Shown one piece after another: positions 60,336 to 64,000 of a stretch of DNA of 64,000 bases; within the stretch, counting starts at the first letter, position 1; each line of letters opens with the position of its first letter. The notes below the pieces were generated by a model. The model did no database searches, was not told the origin of the DNA, and worked only from the letters and a program-made list of their open reading frames with translations. The stretch is from the NCBI RefSeq assembly GCF_007097385.1, contig NZ_VJZS01000002.1:345164-409163 (forward strand). The letters are read 5' to 3'. This DNA is from Flavobacterium sp. ZT3R18 (GTDB lineage: Bacteria; Bacteroidota; Bacteroidia; Flavobacteriales; Flavobacteriaceae). A program made the position numbers and the translations under genes.

Positions 60336-61682
60336 ATGTTTAAAAAAATACTAATAGCAAATAGAGGGGAAATAGCACTTCGTGTTATTCGAACATGTAA
60401 AGAAATGGGAATCAAAACAGTAGCTGTTTATTCTACTGCTGATGCCGAAAGCTTACATGTTAAATTTGCAGACGAAGCCGTTTGTATTGGACCACCACCG
60501 AGTAACTTGTCTTATTTAAAGATGTCTAATATTATTGCTGCTGCCGAAATTACAAACGCAGATGCAATTCATCCCGGCTACGGATTCTTATCTGAAAACG
60601 CAAAATTTTCTAAAATTTGTCAAGAGCACAACATAAAATTTATAGGTGCATCCCCAGAAATGATTGACAGAATGGGTGATAAAGCTTCTGCAAAAGCAAC
60701 TATGATTGAAGCTGGTGTTCCTTGCGTTCCGGGTTCAGTTGGGATTTTAGAATCCTTTGAACAAGCCGCAGAATTAGCCAATCAATTCGGATATCCTGTT
60801 ATGCTAAAAGCAACTGCTGGAGGTGGAGGAAAAGGAATGAGAGCTGTTTGGGCTGCCGAAGATTTATTAAAAGCTTGGGAAGGAGCTCGTCAAGAGTCCG
60901 CTGCCGCTTTTGGAAACGACGGAATGTATCTTGAAAAACTAATCGAAGAACCTCGTCATATCGAAATTCAAGTAGTTGGTGATTCTTACGGTAAAGCCTG
61001 TCACCTTTCAGAGAGAGACTGCTCAGTGCAACGCCGTCATCAAAAATTGACCGAAGAGACTCCTTCGCCTTTTATGACAGACGAATTGCGTACTAAAATG
61101 GGTGAAGCAGCTGTAAAAGCAGCTGAATACATTAAATACGAAGGTGCTGGAACTGTTGAGTTTTTGGTTGACAAAAACAGAAACTTTTACTTCATGGAAA
61201 TGAACACTCGTATCCAAGTAGAACACCCTATTACAGAACAAGTGGTGGATTACGACTTAATTCGCGAGCAAATCCTAGTAGCTGCTGGTGTGCCAATTTC
61301 TGGAAGAAATTATTTACCACAATTACACGCTATTGAATGTCGTATTAATGCTGAAGATCCATACAATGACTTCAGACCTTCACCAGGAAAAATCACTACA
61401 CTTCATATGCCAGGAGGTCACGGCGTACGTCTAGACACACACGTGTACTCAGGATATACGATTCCGCCAAATTACGATTCAATGATTGCCAAATTGATTA
61501 CTACAGCCCAAACTCGTGAAGAAGCTATCAGTAAAATGAGAAGAGCATTAGATGAATTTGTTATTGAAGGGATTAAAACAACCATTCCGTTTCACAGACA
61601 ATTAATGGATGACCCCAGATATATTGTTGGTAATTACACCACCGCTTTTATGGATACTTTCAAAATGAATGATCCAGAATAA
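60336..61682 (+). CDS. accC: Biotin carboxylase subunit of acetyl-CoA carboxylase
   Basis: AccC carboxylates biotin on AccB with ATP and bicarbonate. The 448-residue protein has the opening [24 protein letters not shown] and [13 protein letters not shown]. The ATP-grasp glycine loop is [10 protein letters not shown], and [37 protein letters not shown] and the C-terminal domain with RPSPGKIT follow. Length and motifs are complete. Confidence 0.97.
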   Translation: MFKKILIANRGEIALRVIRTCKEMGIKTVAVYSTADAESLHVKFADEAVCIGPPPSNLSYLKMSNIIAAAEITNADAIHPGYGFLSENAKFSKICQEHNIKFIGASPEMIDRMGDKASAKATMIEAGVPCVPGSVGILESFEQAAELANQFGYPVMLKATAGGGGKGMRAVWAAEDLLKAWEGARQESAAAFGNDGMYLEKLIEEPRHIEIQVVGDSYGKACHLSERDCSVQRRHQKLTEETPSPFMTDELRTKMGEAAVKAAEYIKYEGAGTVEFLVDKNRNFYFMEMNTRIQVEHPITEQVVDYDLIREQILVAAGVPISGRNYLPQLHAIECRINAEDPYNDFRPSPGKITTLHMPGGHGVRLDTHVYSGYTIPPNYDSMIAKLITTAQTREEAISKMRRALDEFVIEGIKTTIPFHRQLMDDPRYIVGNYTTAFMDTFKMNDPE

Positions 61683-61691
61683 ATCAAATAA

Positions 61692-61727
61692 AAAATCCCA
61701 TTCGGTTAGAATGGGATTTTTTTTGCA
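61692..61727. terminator. Terminator between accC and the response regulator
   Basis: AAAATCCCATT (61692-61702) pairs with AATGGGATTTT (61710-61720), followed by more T. It suits both converging genes. Confidence 0.85.
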
Positions 61728-61742
61728 CATTGTCTAAATGAT

Positions 61743-62438
61743 TTAGAAAATAATACCTTTGCTTTTAGCTTCACGTACTAATTCTATATCGCTTCCTTCA
61801 TCAATTTTAAAAAATTCTTTTAGTTGAATTTTTCTTCGTTCTATAGCATTCAAAGAGATTGGAATGTATTGGGGGATTTCACTGGTCTTGGTTCCTTTAG
61901 AAAGATGAAATAAAATTAGTTTGTCAAATTGATCAAGACCGTCAATGTTATTTTCGGTTTGATTTGACATTTTGATTACAGAATGACTGTAATAAATTTC
62001 ACCGTTCAATACTTTGTCAAAACCAAAAATTAATTCGTCAAATGTCAAATCATTTTTTATGACAAGACCAGCAGGATTAATAGTTTCTATTATGTTTTTT
62101 ATCTTAAGTAATTCAGTGTACATGGTGAGCAGAACAATTTTGCAATTGGGCATTATCTTCAAAATTAATTTCGCCAGATCTTCACCAGAATTAATTCCTT
62201 TTTCGGCATAAGCAGGCATGCTAATGTCTAAAAAAGCGACATCAAAAGGAGCTGTTTCAGGATTTACTATAATTTCATACCCTGATTCACAATCCTTTCC
62301 TTGAGAAAAAAAGTATCGGTATAGGTTGGGATTGTATCTTGTAATTGCATTTTTGTAGCCGTCGATAATAAAGGGATGGTCGTCTACAATTAAAATGTTT
62401 TTCGTAATTAATGTCTCCACGGTTTGGTCAACTATCAT
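61743..62438 (-). CDS. LuxR/NarL-type response regulator
   Basis: The 231-residue protein has a receiver domain (NILIVDDHPFIIDGY, with acidic pair DD and the phosphoacceptor Asp in VAFLDISMP, Thr in VLLTMYTE, Lys in LVIKNDL). A C-terminal HTH follows (FDKLILFHLSKGTKTSEIPQYIPISLNAIERRKIQLKEFFKI), in which TSEIPQYIPISLNAIERRK is the recognition region. The ATG overlaps the sensor kinase stop by 4 bases, so it is translationally coupled and is the cognate partner. The target genes are unknown. Confidence 0.9.
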   Translation of the reverse strand: MIVDQTVETLITKNILIVDDHPFIIDGYKNAITRYNPNLYRYFFSQGKDCESGYEIIVNPETAPFDVAFLDISMPAYAEKGINSGEDLAKLILKIMPNCKIVLLTMYTELLKIKNIIETINPAGLVIKNDLTFDELIFGFDKVLNGEIYYSHSVIKMSNQTENNIDGLDQFDKLILFHLSKGTKTSEIPQYIPISLNAIERRKIQLKEFFKIDEGSDIELVREAKSKGIIF

Positions 62439-64000
62439 TTTGTTGTCGTTTTTTGTATTTGTTCTATCGGGACAATTATAGTAATGGAAGTACCTTCTTC
62501 TTTTTTTGATTTGAGATCTAGTGTTCCTTTACATTCTTTTGTACGTGACTTTATATTTTCTAATCCGATACCTTTTTTGGCTCGGTTTACATTAAATCCT
62601 ATTCCATTGTCAATAATTTTTAGAGTCAAATCCATATCCTGTTTTTCGATTTCAACCTGTATGGTTGACGCAAGGGCGTATTTGTTACAATTTTGTAAGG
62701 ATTCCTGAAGGATTCGATATAAATTAATTTTAATGGCATTATCAATCAGATCCCACTTTATGGCAGGGTCAATACTGAAAATAAATCTAGACTTATAGGT
62801 TTTTTTTTGTTCTTCAAATAAGTTAGTGACTATTGCAACGAAGTTATTAATTAATTCTGATTTTTCTCTATTCAAGTTGTGTGAAATTTCACGGATATCT
62901 TGTTCGATGTTTTTTAGTTCGATCAAGTAATTTAGTCTTTTTTCTACTCCGGAATCATCTGTAATTTTATTTAAACTATCCAGATTAATTCGAACACCAA
63001 ACATTCTACCCAAAACACCGTCGTGTAATTCTTGTGCAACTCTTTTTTTTTCTTTTATACTATTGATTTCTATAGTGTTTTGCTGTGAAATCAGTAAGTT
63101 GTAAATGTCGGTATTGGCTTGTTGTTGTTGTTGAATGAATAACAATTCTCGTTGTTTTGTTTTTTGGGCTTTAATGATGTACAATAAAACGGCCAAAATA
63201 GCTAATCCTCCAAAAACAAACAATAATTGTTTGTTTTTATCTTCTAAGTGGATGTTTTCAACTTTAATTTCATCCGTTTCATATTCTATTCTAGAGAATT
63301 TTTCACCCATTTTTCGTTCCGCTTTTAGCAAACGATCATTGATAAGAATGTATTCTTTAGAATAAAGAGAAACATTTTTGGGATCTACAGTACCCATCTG
63401 TTTGAGGGTTTCCAGAACACTTCTTAAGCGGTTTGTGCTTCGAGACAAGGCAAGTGCTTGTTTGGCATATTGAACTGCCCTTAAAGTGTCGTTTTTGTAT
63501 GCAAAATATTCAGACAAATGGATTTTGTTGATAATGACTCCTGAGGAGAGTTGCAAACTATCTCGAATTTTAAGAGCTCTGTAAAATTGTTCCGGAAGTT
63601 CGTTAGATTCGTTAAGTTTGAATTTGGCATAAGCCAAGTTATCCAATAACATCGCGTATAATTTGGGTTTATCTACAAATAAGTTTCGTTCTTCTAATCC
63701 TTTTTCGAAGTAGCTTTTGGCTTGTTTGTAATTTTTTAGGTTCAAATATACATAACCCATATTATTCAAGGAAGTTGCTTTCGACTGGAATTCGACTGGA
63801 ATTGATTTGTCATCGATACTGGTTAATGCTTTGTTATGGAATTCTAAAGCTTTGCCGTGTTCTTCTCTTTCGTTGTATAAAATACCCAAAAGGTTATACG
63901 ATTCATAAAGCAAATCATTGGCATTTTCTCCTTTTAACGCTCGTAAAGCTTTAAAAACAGCTATCTCACTATTAAAATAATCATTTTCATAGTATTGTAA
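62435..64000 (-). CDS. TPR-containing sensor histidine kinase (5' end outside window)
   Basis: The frame stays open to the window edge, so the N-terminus is missing; at least 522 residues are visible. TPR-like repeats cover the first ~210 residues (NLLGILYNEREEHGKALEFHNKAL, NNMGYVYLNLKNYKQAKSYFEKGL). One transmembrane helix follows (LLFVFGGLAILAVLLYII), then a HisKA_3 helix with the phosphoacceptor in AQELHDGVLGRMFG. The HATPase domain has LQESLQNCNKYA, DNGIGF and GIGLENI. This is the typical Bacteroidota TPR-kinase paired with a NarL-type regulator. The signal it senses is unknown. Confidence 0.9.
   Translation of the reverse strand, partial: LQYYENDYFNSEIAVFKALRALKGENANDLLYESYNLLGILYNEREEHGKALEFHNKALTSIDDKSIPVEFQSKATSLNNMGYVYLNLKNYKQAKSYFEKGLEERNLFVDKPKLYAMLLDNLAYAKFKLNESNELPEQFYRALKIRDSLQLSSGVIINKIHLSEYFAYKNDTLRAVQYAKQALALSRSTNRLRSVLETLKQMGTVDPKNVSLYSKEYILINDRLLKAERKMGEKFSRIEYETDEIKVENIHLEDKNKQLLFVFGGLAILAVLLYIIKAQKTKQRELLFIQQQQQANTDIYNLLISQQNTIEINSIKEKKRVAQELHDGVLGRMFGVRINLDSLNKITDDSGVEKRLNYLIELKNIEQDIREISHNLNREKSELINNFVAIVTNLFEEQKKTYKSRFIFSIDPAIKWDLIDNAIKINLYRILQESLQNCNKYALASTIQVEIEKQDMDLTLKIIDNGIGFNVNRAKKGIGLENIKSRTKECKGTLDLKSKKEEGTSITIIVPIEQIQKTTTK

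Overview
The window is AT-rich chromosomal DNA of a flavobacterium-type Bacteroidota, most likely the genus Flavobacterium. Support for this: recurrent TANNTTTG -7 promoter boxes (several with a TTG about 19-22 bp upstream), two proteins with type IX secretion C-terminal tails, a fused MurF-alanine racemase, a CarboxypepD_reg-type TonB receptor, and typical Bacteroidota gene pairs (yceD-rpmF-fabH-accB-accC, hipBA, RelE/ParE modules). The species cannot be named from the sequence.

Backbone, left part (1-37.7 kb): a partial MFS transporter with recJ; a hipBA module; hopJ-like gene with rsmI; an acidic protein of unknown function; tdk; a Uma2-type protein; two secreted proteins; a RelE-type TA pair; murF-alr; mscL; a DoxX-like membrane protein; a large secreted T9SS phosphoesterase; asd; a second TA pair; a small His/Cys-rich exported protein in front of a TonB-dependent receptor; mtgA with an FAD oxidoreductase; a secreted S9 peptidase; a secreted C1 (bleomycin-hydrolase type) peptidase; thiL; a PfkB kinase; a DinB-like protein; a WYL regulator; a third TA pair; lepA; a dus gene; a fourth TA pair; a LolC/E-like permease with rbfA; and a methylmalonyl-CoA epimerase. 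Many genes end in clear hairpin-plus-T-run terminators. Two GC-richer or hairpin-like dispersed repeats and several short tandem arrays sit between genes.

Mobile element (37,783-55,301, 17.5 kb): a CAT-anticodon tRNA gene at 37,751-37,824 carries an integrated mobilizable element. Its last 42 bases plus one more base are repeated exactly (43 bp) at 55,259-55,301, and the repeat starts at the first base of the anticodon loop. The element holds a tyrosine integrase at its right end, an excisionase-like HTH gene, a VapE-type helicase, an iteron-like repeat cluster, a TOPRIM primase, a candidate oriT hairpin, a BfmA/BtgA-type accessory protein and a DUF5712/MobB-type relaxase. No type IV secretion genes are present, so it should depend on a helper. 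Cargo 1 is a divergent XRE regulator facing three genes of unknown function, with a duplicated 38-bp operator-like block in front of the first two. Cargo 2 looks like a type VI secretion effector/immunity array: truncated effector stub, DUF2931 lipoprotein, second stub, second DUF2931 lipoprotein, then a complete DUF2235 (Tle1-like) lipase with a visible Ser-Asp-His triad and a downstream unknown gene. The two DUF2931 genes are mosaic, and a perfect 331-bp repeat spans each immunity/effector junction. This array is the strongest candidate for something new.

Backbone, right part (55.3-64 kb): the original tRNA terminator stranded beyond attR; a tiny proline-rich membrane protein; ribE; pdxA; the yceD-rpmF-fabH-accB-accC lipid and ribosome cluster; and a response regulator with a TPR-type sensor kinase that continues past the right edge. 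All calls come from reading the sequence; no database search was run.
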